This document shows, one piece after another, positions 45,057-57,200 of a stretch of 64,000 nucleotides of DNA. The first letter of the stretch is position 1. Every line of letters starts with the position of its first letter. Under the pieces are notes generated by a model. The model had not been told where the DNA came from, did not search any database, and worked only from the letters and a program-made list of their open reading frames with translations. This DNA comes from Penium margaritaceum (Eukaryota; Streptophyta; Zygnematophyceae; Desmidiales; Peniaceae), in the NCBI GenBank assembly GCA_023375785.1, contig SZWC01004829.1, positions 94,047-158,046 of the forward strand, written 5' to 3'. A program made the position numbers and the translations under genes.

Positions 45057-46219
45057 TCATCCCAAGAGGCCCCACACCACGTGGTGATTCAGAACACGGT
45101 TCTGGTTTTGTATCGCATTTTCTTCAGGCGGATCGTCGTCAGCACCGATGGGGTCTTCTCTCCGCCAAAGAAGGTGATCATTGCACATCATCGTTGCGAT
45201 TGCATTGCGGCGGTTCCGCATGCCAACGTCACAATGTGGACTTTCGCGGTACTGTGGGCCCTCACGGGGTGGATGAGGAATGATCAGGGACCAGGACCCG
45301 TCGTCTAGCGGCTGACGTGACAGAATGAGGTTATGCATCACAAAACAAGACAACACAAGCTTTTCTTGGACACCAACCTCGAATGGCGGCATACCCTTCA
45401 AGATGGTAAACCTTGCCTTGAGAATTCCAAACGCCCGCTCGATCATGCTGCGTGCAGCAGCATGACGACGGTTGAAGAGTTCCTCTTTGCTCTGTGGGCG
45501 TTTTGGACCTGGTCCAAACTCGACCAAGTGATAACGGACGCCGCGGTAAGGAGTGATGAGACCGTTGCCCTCTGGGAAGGCGGAATCTGCGAGAAGGAAC
45601 TTGTTGGGCGGCAGTCCGAAGTTGTTGCGCATGGCGTCTATGAACCTTCTCGAGTGAGGGTCTGAGCCATCCCAACCAGCGCACACGAAATTGAAACGGA
45701 GGGATTGGTTGCAACTTGCATAGATGGTCAGGGTGAGTCGTCGAAGACGGTCAAGGAAGGACTTGCACCTGGGAGATACACGCACCATGACGCGCACGTG
45801 GGTGCCGTCAATGGCGCCGACATAGTCATCCAACCATGGTAGGTAATCACGGTGGCCCTCCCAATCCTCGTGTGTAGGGTCGCTTGGCTGAGGTTGGCGA
45901 ATGACATCAGGAGCGAGTTGCAGCAGAGAAGCTACCACCTCGCGAAGTATGTGCACAACTGTCGCCTGCCCTAGGTGATGTCTCTGCATCAGCACGTCGA
46001 CGGGCAGCGCGTACCACACACATTCCGCCCAGATGCACATTTTTTTTCACCGGTGAGCTGAGTGTCGCGAAGAAGACCGCGATCCTTCAGTTCTCTAACG
46101 ATGCTGCACCACGTGTCACACGTCATCGTTGCCATGATGTCACTGTCCACCCTCCACCTTCCACCCTTGTCCTCTGTGCCCTTGTGGAAAGCTGCTGAGC
46201 TGTGCTCATCCGGCCTCAA
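45057..46219 (-). CDS. PIF/Harbinger transposase (DDE_Tnp_4 type), one-base frameshift
   Basis: The main frame (46040-45057, 327 aa) has the three catalytic regions: GAIDGTHVRV (Asp 1), FLLADSAFPEG (Asp 2) and ARSMIERAFGILKARF (Glu). It ends at TGA. The N-terminal part is in the frame 46219-45989 (MTCDTWCSIVRELKDRGLLRD). The two meet at a run of eight A (plus-strand T8, about 46039-46046); one extra base would join TGEKK to MCIWAECVW, giving about 390 residues, normal for the family. The break could be a sequencing error in a homopolymer or a true mutation. The enzyme acts with a Myb/SANT partner in known Harbinger elements; none was found here. Confidence 0.85.
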
Positions 46220-46315
46220 CCAGTCGGACGATGTGTGGGCAATGGCGCAGGCTTAGCACTTGAGGGCGTGGGTGGCGGGCGTGACGGCGCGTGCGCCATG
46301 CAACGCGTCCGGAGT

Positions 46316-46452
46316 TGTACCGGTTCGCACTGTCGCACTTTCACGTGTTTCGCAATGTCGTCGGGTATTGTACCCGTTCGCACTGTTGTCGGGCATTTTA
46401 CCCGTTCACACTGTCCTCAGGCATTGTACCGGTTCGCACTGTCGTCGGGTAT
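46316..46452. repeat. About 29-base repeats upstream of the Harbinger transposase
   Basis: About four copies of gtaccggttcgcactgtcgt followed by cgggcatt, with variants (tacccgttcacactgtcctc). They lie 100-230 bases before the start of the transposase frame and could be subterminal transposase-binding repeats. Confidence 0.65.
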
Positions 46453-46900
46453 ACAGACCAGTACATAAAAAACATACTGCGCCTACTCCGTCTTTGTTCA
46501 AACAATTAAAACTCGTCATGTGGGGTCGACCCGGCCTCGGCTCGGACAACATGTCAACCGAGGGGCAGAACAACGGCGTTGAAGGACGTCGGTGGGGTAC
46601 TCCACGTTACAGAGACCCCTTCGTTGCCCACCGGGCATGGGTCACAATTAAGGAAGAATGGGATCGGATAGAGGCTCGTACCAGGAGCAATGGCGGCCGC
46701 CGTTCGCGAGAGGCCACATTGCCGATGACACCTGAATCGATGGCATGGATGTTGGGATGGGCATTGCCCAGTCTGAGACCATTAAACTGCCAAGACCTAT
46801 GGGAGCCATGGATCTCGTCCGAGCCAAATTGTCCATGCGGATATAACCGTACCTAGTGCACGTTTTCATGTTGTTAACTCAAATAGGGCTACATAATTTC
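46453..46900 (+). other. Possible small open frame, unrecognised
   Basis: From an ATG at 46517 a 113-codon frame runs to a TAG at 46854 (MWGRPGLGSDNMSTEGQNNG, AHRAWVTIKEEWDRIEARTR). The helix-like WVTIKEEWDRIE stretch is the only notable part. It is not recognisable as the Myb-like Harbinger partner. Confidence 0.25.
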
Positions 46901-47330
46901 TATGTCAACACCTGCTAATGTCGTCTTTTGGATGTTCTATCAATGTATGTTGTTAAAGCATTATCACCACTACAAGACTCATCCATTGTCAGACCTCCAG
47001 TATCAGTTGGACCATTTCAGGAATAAGGTAGCTGTCACCATTCAAGCAATCATCATACTAGGTATGTCCACGAATGCTTTTGTCCAATTTGTGATGTTCC
47101 TCCAATCTATGTTGTTATCATACTTTCACCACTCAATACCCATCTGTCGTCAGACTACGGCATAAGTTGGCAAATTTCAGACATGAGTTGCACTTAAGAC
47201 AAAGGAACCATGTACTGGTTGGCCAATACAGTTTCAATGTCCTGTGAATCTATGATGGCGTCAGATTTTCACCACTTCATTGCTTATCTATTTATCACCA
47301 CTACATTGCTCATCTATTGTCAATGTCAGA
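46900..47330. repeat. About three imperfect repeats of roughly 150 bases
   Basis: Blocks of the type tgttcNtccaatNtatgttgtta ... ttNtcaccactNc...cccatctgtNgtcagac recur near 46930, 47085 and 47225-47310. Confidence 0.55.
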
Positions 47331-47429
47331 AAAAACATTGCATATTGTGTCACAAAAATGCTTCTGTATGTACAAGCTTGGGAAAAGCAGTCTGCAACAT
47401 AGAGCACACAGCTATATATCTAGGTCTAA

Positions 47430-47505
47430 GCCCTGCCCTGCCCTGCAGTATAACCCTGCCCTGCCCTGCTTTGTCACTGCGTCCTGCCCAGCCTCAACCC
47501 TGCTA
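47430..47505. repeat. Small CCTGC repeat tract
   Basis: ccctgccctgccctgcag and ccctgccctgctttg are the same words as in 44209-44770, 2.7 kb away. Confidence 0.7.
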
Positions 47506-47728
47506 GAGCAGAAAACTACTTTTTCTGCTGGAAGGGAAGTGACCACGTTTTACAGTGCTGCCATCGTGTCGACGGCTTGTGCACTCTACCTGTACGTCGA
47601 CGGTAGACCTGCTCACAGGTGGTTTTCAGTGGAGTTGACCGTTTCTTCACAGCTTTTGTGCACTCAGAGGTAGCCTACTTCAAGTCCTGAACAGAGGGAG
47701 TCGGTTTCAAGCCTACATCAGAGGTAGT

Positions 47729-50700
47729 CTACTTCGAGTCCTGATCTGCACATGCACAGTGAACAGGTCAGGAACTACAAATGTGCATCGTACTATGTCG
47801 ACTGAAAACAAAACCATAGATTCACTTACCGGGAGAGTGAGACTCATTTTCATTGTCCTTCGTGTTGTCCTCCACTACATTGCGATGGCTAGCCGAACCT
47901 TGCTCCACTGAAACTTGCTCAAAGGGCTGAGGGAATGACGTCCGCATCGTCTGAGTCATACTTCCCAGTGCGTTGACGAACACCTGGACACAAGACATGC
48001 ATTAGCCGTAGATCTTGTACAACAATGAAATGCAGTGTTCAACAATGAAATGTCAGGACTTACCCTACACTGCTCCCCCTGGCTCTGCCACTCCTGAAGT
48101 GCTTCCCGGGAGAACTCTTCACATGAAAAATTGTTAAGTCAGCTTCGAGCACCGCTGGCTGACTCAGAAACTGAACATTAAAACAAAAGTTACATACCTC
48201 CCGAGTCAATGATGCGCTTGCCCCTGAGGTTCACACGCTCGAAGCCATTACAGAAGTTGTTGCTTGCATCATAGAAACCCTTCAGATAGTCTCTGGCCAT
48301 GTGAAGGATATCTTCCATCTCCAGAGGAGTCTGGGGTGGACTCCTTCGGTGCCTCTGAACTGGAGCAGGTCGTCTAAAACCGCCATCAACCATACTCTCT
48401 GGCATGGATTCCACCCTCACCTTCGGCTTCGGGGTTGCCAAATGATTGGCTAGCTCATCAAAGGCCTCCTGGGATGCAACAGATAAGAGATTAAAACCCA
48501 TCCATCTCAGCTCAAGAGCGAAACGAAATAAGCACACACATTTACCGAATGTGGGGACAGCTGTGGCTGAGAGCCAAACACATAGTCATCCAGCAGAGGA
48601 TGTTGCGATGACTGGACTCCAGCTGGTACAAAGTCTACGGCTGTCTCCGGATGCGCATAACCGGCAGAGGCTTGCGGAATGGTGCTGGGAAAGCATGGTG
48701 CACCCGGTGACCACGGAGTGAAGGTCGTCTGCGAACATTTTGAATGTACTGTTAGAGCAATTCATAAGATCATTTAAGAAATGGGTCGGTCAACAAAAAT
48801 TGCCTGAACTGAAGTGGGTGCCAGTGCAGAAGCCCGCAAATTCATGGCATTGTTTGATGCCTTGTCAGGGGACCCGTCACCGGAAGCCTTTGAAGCAGAG
48901 ATGGGTCGAGTGTGGGCACTGCTTTGACTTGCCCCCTCCCCAGGGAATGGAGTGGTCTGATCTGTAGCAGCTTGTGCTGTTTCAGGGGGTAACTGACCTC
49001 CCTGACTGCACTACACGAACTGAACACCCTGATCGGCCTACGAGAGCTGACCTTCCTACACACTGTGATCGCCATGTGGAAGCTCATCGCCTGCACGAGC
49101 TGGCCGCCTTGCACGGGATGGCTTCCCTACGGGACCTGACCTTGCGCGAGCTGACCTTTCTGAGCGTGCGGACCGTCCTGAGCGTGCTGACCGCCCTGAG
49201 CGAGCTGCTCGTTCTCCACGTGCTGACCGCCCTGCGCGACTTGATTGCTCTGCCCTTGAAGACTACCTTGTCCAAGCTGACCAACATGCGACTACTGACC
49301 GCCTTGAACGCCCTGCCCGAACTGCCCGCCCTCAGACTAACCGCCCTGCGCAAACTGTCCGCCCTGCGCAAATTGACCGCCCTGCGCAAACTGACCGCCC
49401 TGCGCAAACTGACTGCCCTGCTCGATCTGCCCGCCCCCAGACTGACCGCCCTGCGCAAACTGTCCGCCCTGCGCAAATTGACCGCCCTGCGCAAACTGAC
49501 CGCCCTGCGCAAACTGACTGCCCTGCTCGATCTGCCCGCCCCCAGACTGACCGCCCTACGTAAACTGTTCGCCTTATGCAAACTGACCACCCTGCCCGAA
49601 CTGAACACCTGCAGTGGACTGACGTGCATCCGTCGACTGACCAGCTTCCCCATCTTGCGGGTGCTTGCTCCCTTGACAAGACTGACCACCTGCATGCTCG
49701 GACAGACCAGCAGAAGCGGCAGCTGCAGCGGTGTTGGCTGCGACATCGCTAGAAACAGAAACAGGAGCTATTTCAGCCATCACAGATCTGCCTTGGGTGC
49801 ACGGTACAGTGCCATGCGAGAAGTCAGCGGACGCACCCGACGACTCTTCAGCAAGAATAGCATGCGCGCGAGCCCCAGCAGCAACTGCAGCAGCGCGTTG
49901 GTCATAGCCACAGGCGTGTTTGACCTTACTACGTTCAGGTCCGGAAGCGGGACTAGAAGCAGGACGGTCAGCAGCAGCCTTCTTTTTCTTCTCCTTGGCT
50001 GGGGGGGTGGCTCTTGGCTGTTTAGGTTCATCAGTGTCAAGTTTCTGCATGATTTACAAATGTCACGCTGTTAGGGATGTAGAACTTAACAAACATACTT
50101 TAACAGAAGGTGCTGCGTTCAAAGTCTTACCGGCTGGTTCCACTGAGTCCTCTCGCAGTGGATACCCCCGTTATGGTAGGACGTGTACCATGGCCTCCTG
50201 GCCTTTCTGTCGGTGTCGGGCCACTCAATCATGAAGTCGTTGATGCAATTTTTTGGCTTGCGGTAGGGATTTTTCAGCATCCACGGTCGTTTGAAAAATT
50301 CTTCAAAGTCCAAGGTTCGGCTATTGTTGCCCTCACCCTCGGAGACCGCCTTATTCCTCACGAGTTTCTGGGCGGCGTAGGTTTGCAGAAGGAGCCATAG
50401 TGTCGACGGAAAAGCAGTTTCAAACATCGGTTGCAGCTTCTGGAACCCATCAGTGTGGAACTTCATGGCAAAGAACTTCAGGATAGTGAGCGGTTGCCTC
50501 CAGGGTTTCCTGCCGATGGCCATACCCCGCCCATCCATCTTTGCAACCCATGTGTCCACGGGCAAGGTTACCAAGTCTGCGATACGTGCATATTGGATGT
50601 TATTACTCAAGTTACCATGAAAAGCAAATTTTCACGGCAATTACGTTAAGAAACAACCGTCATGCACGCACGCACCTTCGGGTTGACCGATGAACTCTGT

Positions 50701-51051
50701 CGGGCCGAATAGAGGCTTGTCGGAGTTAGCCATCACCGTGCCACCAAGGGATTTGGCACCAGCGCAGGTGGTTGGCGACGTCACCGCCGGCGCACTTGTC
50801 TCTGTCGATATGACAACCTCGGACCCCAAAGTGTCTTCGACAGAGGAGGAAAGGACAACGACACTGGCCTCCCTAATCTCTACTCTACCGACAGGTGGAG
50901 GCAAGTTTGATCGGGCCGAACTGCCAGCCGCGCGTTGCGGTGGCGGAGGAGATGAAGTATCGGCAGACTGCTTAGAGAAAGTGAGCGTTTCATTTGTCAG
51001 GCGGCTCTGTTCTTCCAACATCGTAGTGAACGACCGGCAGCGACTGCCCAT
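47729..51051 (-). CDS. Eight-exon gene of unknown family with a Gln-rich repeat
   Basis: Exons on the minus strand: 51051-50676, 50576-50131, 50044-about 48810, 48728-48546, 48468-48198, 48116-48064, 47983-47830 and 47745-47729 (TAG). Introns have GT and AG ends (CCG|GTAAGA, GGAG|GTATGT, AGG|GTAAGT, CCG|GTAAGT; GCAG, CCCAG, TCCAG), and phases agree at every junction apart from exon 3. Exon 1 is Ser/Pro/Thr-rich. Exon 2 is the best folded-looking part (KPWRQPLTILKFFAMKFHTD, FEEFFKRPWMLKNPYRKPKN). Exon 5 has MEDILHMARDYLKGFYDASN. Exon 3 holds a Lys-rich start, an Ala-rich stretch, then a QxxQ repeat broken by TAG/TAA codons and a frame change, so it may contain an unseen intron or be damaged. 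No domain was recognised. A transposon-associated or host gene are both possible. Confidence 0.55.
48999..49610 (-). repeat. Gln-rich coding repeat (GGQFAQ type) in exon 3
   Basis: 18-base units reading QGGQFA are grouped into a roughly 105-base higher-order unit present twice (49336-49540, ...QSGGGQIEQGSQFAQ...). Decaying copies follow to 48999, with Gln at every third residue. Seven TAG and one TAA fall within it, mostly where the repeat predicts Gln. The antisense strand is open for 366 codons (48974-50074) because of the repeat; that frame is not a gene. Confidence 0.75.
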
Positions 51052-51524
51052 TATAGGTGAAAACAGCTAAGAGCGCGACTTTCTGACAAGGGCGAGCGAC
51101 TGAGAGCTCCAAGGTAGAGCAAGAAACCCTCGGAGTTAGGCTCCGGGGATGAAACCCTCTTCGACAGGAGACGGAGCCATGCTGTACGAGGCAACTACCC
51201 AAACCCTAGCGCGTTGACACCGAAGTGTCAAAGCCGAAACCGAACTACATGCAAAACAGCTTCTAAAATGAGGAACTGACAAGGAAGTATTTTCGGCTAG
51301 GCACCAAAACACAATGTTCGATTTCGTTAACAGGAGATATAATATTCTTTCGATATACGAAGTCTGTGTCCATTTGCTTGTTTCGTCAAACGTTGTTTGT
51401 CGCGTGAATAATATGTGTTTTTGGTCCAATCAAACAGCTCGCGATTTTGGATCGTTATGCAAAGAGGAAAATTCGTTTCGCAAACGGAAACCAAAGAAGG
51501 GGTGTTCGTTTCATTCAAAAATGA
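51052..51524. other. 5' flank of the eight-exon gene and start of repeat region
   Basis: No coding signal. On the minus strand the region before 51051 would be the promoter and leader of the eight-exon gene. No clear TATA element was fixed. Confidence 0.4.
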
Positions 51525-52638
51525 TATTTATGTCGAAACCGAAACGATGATCGTTGGCACAAATTCGGTCATACACCCCTTCTTTCATGGAAGGTAAGAA
51601 GGGGGGCTGGCTCTAGATCGAGCATCGACGGCGAAGGCTTTTTACAAATCTCGATAATGTAACGGACAATCCGGCCGTAAGGCGACAGAGGCCCATTGCA
51701 TCGGCCGATTGGCAGATCGGCCGAAGCAACGACAGCCGTCCGATCGGCTTCGACTTAAACTACGGCAGCAATCGAATCGACGTCTCCGATGTTCAAATTT
51801 GAAGAAGGAGCATAGTTTAGTACAATAGTCATTTGATTAGACGGATGTATATGCGACCTCTTTTGAGGCCATGCGTGGAATCGCAGGAGTTGCAAAACAA
51901 TTTCTGTCACGTCAAACGAACAAATGATGGTCAGTAAACTAAACGAGACTGATGTAATGGGTATTTCCTTTTGCGTCAATGTAAATGAGGTTCTCTATGC
52001 GGCCGAGAAGTGTCCTTCTTAGAGCGTGTTATGGACTCCGACAGCGTAGAGAAGTCGGACATTTTGAAAATAAGTGGTCTTTGAGGCGTGAAAGAAGAAT
52101 ATTCGTTCTGTTGACGAAACTTTACAACCTTTTCGTGCATTGAACAGATAGTTGTTACTCGATATAAACTCCAGACTAAACGACCTTTACTTTTAGTCCA
52201 TTGAACAGATAATACTGCTTTGATGTACGAAATGTAAGTGTCCTAGGCTCATTGCTACAATTTCTGGTAATACCCCTCGTCTTTCATGGAATGTAAGAAA
52301 GGGGGCTGGCTCTACATCGAGAATCGACGGCTCAGGCTGTCAAAAGTTACTTAATGTATCGCGAACACTCCGGCCGCAACAGCGAGGTGAAAGGAGGTCT
52401 GTTGTTTCGGCCGATCAACAGATCAGCCGAAACAACGACAGCGGTCAGATTGGCTTTGACTTCGACGACGATCCTATGCTCAATTCTGAACACGGAGCAT
52501 ATATTAGTACATCAGTCACTTTGACAACACGGATGTATCCGCGACCCACTGAGAAGGCATGCGAGAAAACGTTCATGTTGCAAAATATTTTCAGTCACCT
52601 CAAACGAACAAACGACGTTCAGTAAACGAAATGAGAAA

Positions 52639-52905
52639 ATGGCTTTTTATTTTCGAAAGTTGGTGAAGGAACAACATTTACGTCATGGAAAAAATCTTGT
52701 TCCGCTCAGGGCGCAAGACATGACATGTATTTCATCGTCAACAATAATGAACTTTAGATGTAGAAGATGTTTTTGGTCTTGTAGACGTTGCACGTATTTC
52801 TCTTTGCGTAAATGGAAAGGAGGTTCTCCATGCGGCTGTGAAGCGTCCATCTTAGAGCGTGATACCGACTCCGAAAACGGAGAACAGCCGGACAATATTT
52901 CTTAA
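52639..52905 (+). other. Open frame in sub-block B1, matched in B2 (55897-56217)
   Basis: 88 codons, Cys- and Arg-rich (CRRCFWSCRRCTYFSLRKW, GSPCGCEASILERD). The frame at 55897-56217 (106 codons) shares its last 70 codons and stop. The six or seven codon differences visible between the two are all amino-acid changing, so purifying selection is not evident. A related SPCGGEVSI ending is present in sub-block C (54213-54443, 57523-57942). It is uncertain whether this is a gene. Confidence 0.25.
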
Positions 52906-53983
52906 GAAGAAATGTTGTTTTGTCGCGTGAAAGAAGAAAAACGCTTCTGTTAACAAAACCTTACAACCTTTTCTCGCTTTGAACAGATAATTGTTTTACG
53001 GTACAAACTCCAGTGCAAAATCATTTACCGTTGGCTTGTTTCGTCTAACAAAACATCTACCGTAGAATTTTACTTTCAGTGCATTGAACAAATAATACTG
53101 CTTTGATGTACGAAATTTAAGTGTCCTAGGCTTGTTTCATCAAACGTTTTTTTGTCGCGTGAATGATATGTGCTTTTCGTCCAGTCAAACAGCTCGCGTG
53201 AATGAATGGTGTTCCAGTTTAACAACTCGCGCTTGTGGATTGTTGTGCAGTCAGGAAAAGTTGTTTCGCCAACGGAAACCAAACAAAGGATGTTCCGGTT
53301 AATGAAATTGAAGACCGCATTTTCGTCGCTCCCAAATGTGTATTTTAATTAGATCAGGTCCTAGAAACGATTTTTTTCCCTGTGTGCTTGTACATTGTTC
53401 CACTCATTTTTAAGAACTTAATGACGTATCCAGTAAGGTTGTTATCACCTCACAAAATTTTGTTCACGCATGATGTATTTATCGATCCAGTAACGATGTA
53501 CATTTCTAACATTATTGGTAATACACCCACTCTTTCATGGGAGGTAAGATGGGGGGCTTACTCTACATCGAGAATCGACGGCTGAGGCTGCTTAACCTTA
53601 CCGAATACATCACGGACAATCCGGCTGTAGCAGCGAGGCAACAGAGCCCCGTGCTTTGGCCGACCGACAGATCAGCCCAAGCAACGTCAGCCGTCAGATC
53701 GGCTGCAATGCCGACGACAATAGCGGTCTAATCGAGGTATCTGATGCCCAATTCTGAAGACGGCGGTCCTACATATATTTTGATCAGACGGACATAAATG
53801 CGACCTCTTGGAAAGCCATGCAAGGAAACGTTCAAGTTTCAAAACGTTTTCTGTCATGTCAAACGAACAAATGATGGTCACTACACAAAAGGAGAAAACT
53901 GTTTTGCGCGAGTGAAGAAAATATGTTTGGTCTGGTCGAATGAAACTTAGAGTTTTTGTTCGGCGAAGAAGTTAATTGGGTTC

Positions 53984-54241
53984 ATGGCATCGACTGTGGA
54001 AATGGCACGTGCTGTAAACATAAGAGTTAATTCTGAATTTGAGCTGTCCGAACCAGCAATGTTATCGTATCGGTCCGCTCTTTTTACCGGGCATCACGCG
54101 CAATGCGAAAGAGTTGTTTGGTTTTTGTTGTCTCGTCCGACAGTGCAACTGATTTGTACTTATGAGAACGGGAGAAGAAACATCCTTTTCGACGTGCGAA
54201 ATGTTAGGCTAAATGTTATGTTCGTTCTGCTCAGGGCGTAA
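53984..54241 (+). other. Open frame in sub-block C1, matched in C2 (57282-57551)
   Basis: 85 codons starting MASTVEMARAVNIRVNSEFE; the C2 frame ends at the matching stop and shares most residues. It overlaps a second frame (54213 on) that begins CSFCSGRKTRHIVCSST. No signal peptide or domain was recognised. Confidence 0.25.
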
Positions 54242-57200
54242 GACACGACACATTGTTTGTTCGTCAACACGACCGAATGATGTTCAGTTCGATGGAAAGG
54301 TTTATCGTGGTCCTGTCAGATGTAACGGACATTTCTTTTTGCTGGAAGGTGAAGGAGATTCTCCATGTGGCGGTGAAGTGTCCATCTTAGGGTGTTTGTC
54401 GACTGCGATGTATACTTTCTGCCGGACATATTTCCGAGAATAAGTTTGTCGTGCGAGAGTAGTAAATACGTTTGGTGTGATCCGAAGCAACTTGGCTTTT
54501 CTGGTCGCCGAACAAGTAAATTATGTATGACTAAAAGGTTGTTTGTGCGAGAGCACAAAATGCGCGTGGTCTGGTGGAATGAAACATTTAATTTATGTTC
54601 GTTGCATCAAACGTGGAAATTGCACGTTCTGAACAGAACAAGTGTTTCATTCCGGATGTCAGCTGTCCGAACGAGCATGGTAATCACATCGGTCCCGCTT
54701 ACGGTCCCTAGACATCACGCGCAACGCGAAAGAGTTGTTTGGTTTTTTGTTGTCTCGTCCGACAGTGCAAAAGCAGCAAACTGATTTGTACCTGTGAGAA
54801 CGGGAGAATGATGTTCAGTTGGATGGAAATGACCTAACGGACATTTCTTTATGTCGAAACCGAAACGATTCTCGTTGGTACAAATTCGGTCATACACCCC
54901 TTCTTTCATGGAAGGTAAGAAGGGGGTCAAGCTCTAGATTGAGCATCGACGGCAAAGGCTTTTTAAAAATCCTGATAATGTCATGGACAATCCGGCCGTA
55001 AGGCGACAGAGGTCCATTGCATCGGCCGATCGGCCGAAGCAACGACAGCCGTCCGATCGACTCCGACTTAATTTACGGCAGCGGTCGAATCGACGTCTCC
55101 GATGTTCAAATTTGAAGAAGGAGCATAGTTTAGTACAATAGTCATTTGATTAGACGGATGTATATGCGACCTCTTGTGAGGCCATGCGTGGAATCGTAGG
55201 TGTTGTAAAACGATTTCTGTCACGTCAAACGAACAAATGACAGTCAGTAAACTAAACGAGACTAATGTAATAGGTATTTCCTTTTGCGTCAATGTAAATG
55301 AGGTTCTCTATGCGGTTGTGAAGTCTCCTTCTTAGGGCGTGTTACGGACTCCGACAGCGCAGAAAAGCCGGACAATTTAAGAATGTGGTCTTCGTAGCGT
55401 GAAAGAAGAATGTTTTTTCTGTTGACGAAACCTTACAACCTTTTCGTGCATTGAACAGATAGTTGTTACTCGGTACAAACTCGAGACTAAACGACTTTTA
55501 CTTTTAGTGCATTGAACAAATAATACTGCTTTTATGTACGAAATATAAGTGTCCTAGGCTCATTGCTAACATTTCTGGTAATACACCCCGTCTTTCATGG
55601 AATGTAAGAAGGGGTGCTGGCTTCACATCGAGCATCGACGGCTCAAGGCTGTCAAAAGGTACATAACATATCGCGGACACTCCGGCCGTAGCAGTGAGGT
55701 GAAAGGAGGTCTGTTGTTTTGGCCGATCAATAGATCAGCCGAAGCAACGACAGCCGTCAGATTGGCTCAGACTTCGATGACGATCTAATGCTCAATTATG
55801 AACACGGAGCATACATTAGTATATTAGTCACTTTGACAACTCGGATGTATACGGGACCCACTGAGAAGGCATGCGAGAAAACGTTCATGTTGCAAAATGC
55901 TTTCAGTCACCTCAAACCATCAAACGACGGTCAGTGAACGAAAGGAGAAAAGGGCTTTCCATTTACGAAAGCGGGAGAAGAAACAACGTTTACACCATGA
56001 GAAAGTGCTAGTTCCACTCAGGGCGCAAGACATGACATGTATTTCATCGTCAACAATAATGAACGTTAGATGTAGAAGATTGTTTTGGTCTTGTAGACGT
56101 TACACGTATTTCTCTTTGCGTAAATGGAAAGGAGGTTCTCCATGCGGCTGTGAAGCGTCCATCTTAGAGCGTGATATCGACTGCGAAAACAGAGAACAGC
56201 CGGACAATATTTCTTAAGAAATGTTGTTTTGTGGCGTGAAGGAAGAAAAACGCTTCTGTTAACAAAACCTTACAACCTTTTCTCGCTTTGAACTGATAAT
56301 TGTTGTATGGTAAAAACTCCATTGCAAAATCATTTTCCGTTGGCTTGTTTTGTCTAACGAAACATCTATCGTAGAATTTTACTTTTAGTGCAGTGAACAG
56401 ATAATACTGCTTTGATGTACGAAATTTAAGTGTCCTAGGCTTGTTTCATCAAACGTTTTTTTGTCGCGTGAATGATATGTGCTTTTGGTCCAGTCAAACA
56501 GCTCGCGTGAATGAATGGTATTCCAGTTTAAGAGCTCGCGCTTGTGGATTGTTGTGCAGTCAGGAAAAGTTGTTTAAAAAACGGAAACCAAAGAAAGGAT
56601 GTTCGGGTTCATGAAATTGAAGACTACATTTTTGTCGCTCGCAAATGTGTATTTTAATTAGATCAGGTCCTAGAAACGATTTTCTTTTCCTGTGTGCTTG
56701 TGGATTGTTCCACTACTTTGCAAGAACTTCTTGATGTATCCAGTAAGGTTGTTATCACTTCACAAAATGTTGTTCACGCATGATGTATTTATCGATCTAG
56801 TAACGATGCACATTTGTAACATTATTGGTAATACACCCACTCTTTCATGGGAGGTAAGATGGGGGGCTTGCTCTAGATCGAGAATCGACGACTGAGGTTG
56901 CTTAACCTTACCGAATATTTTGCGGACAATCCGGCCGTAGCAGCCAGGCGACAGAGCCCCGTGCTTCGGTCGACCGACAGATCAGCCCAAGCAACGAGAG
57001 CCGTCAGATTGGCTGTAATGCTGATGACAGCAGCAGTCTAATCGAGGTATCTGATGCCCAATTCTGAAGACGGCGGTCCTACATGCATTTTGATCAGACG
57101 GACGTAAATGCGACCTCTTAGGATGCCATGCGAGGAAACATTCAAGGTGCAAAACGTTTTCTGTCATGTCAAACGAACAAATGATGGTCAGTACACAAAA

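Noticed and set aside
48974-50074. 366-codon plus-strand Leu/Thr/Arg-rich frame resembling leucine-rich repeats
   Set aside because: It is the antisense shadow of the Gln-rich repeat exon of the minus-strand gene, whose splice sites fit the other strand.
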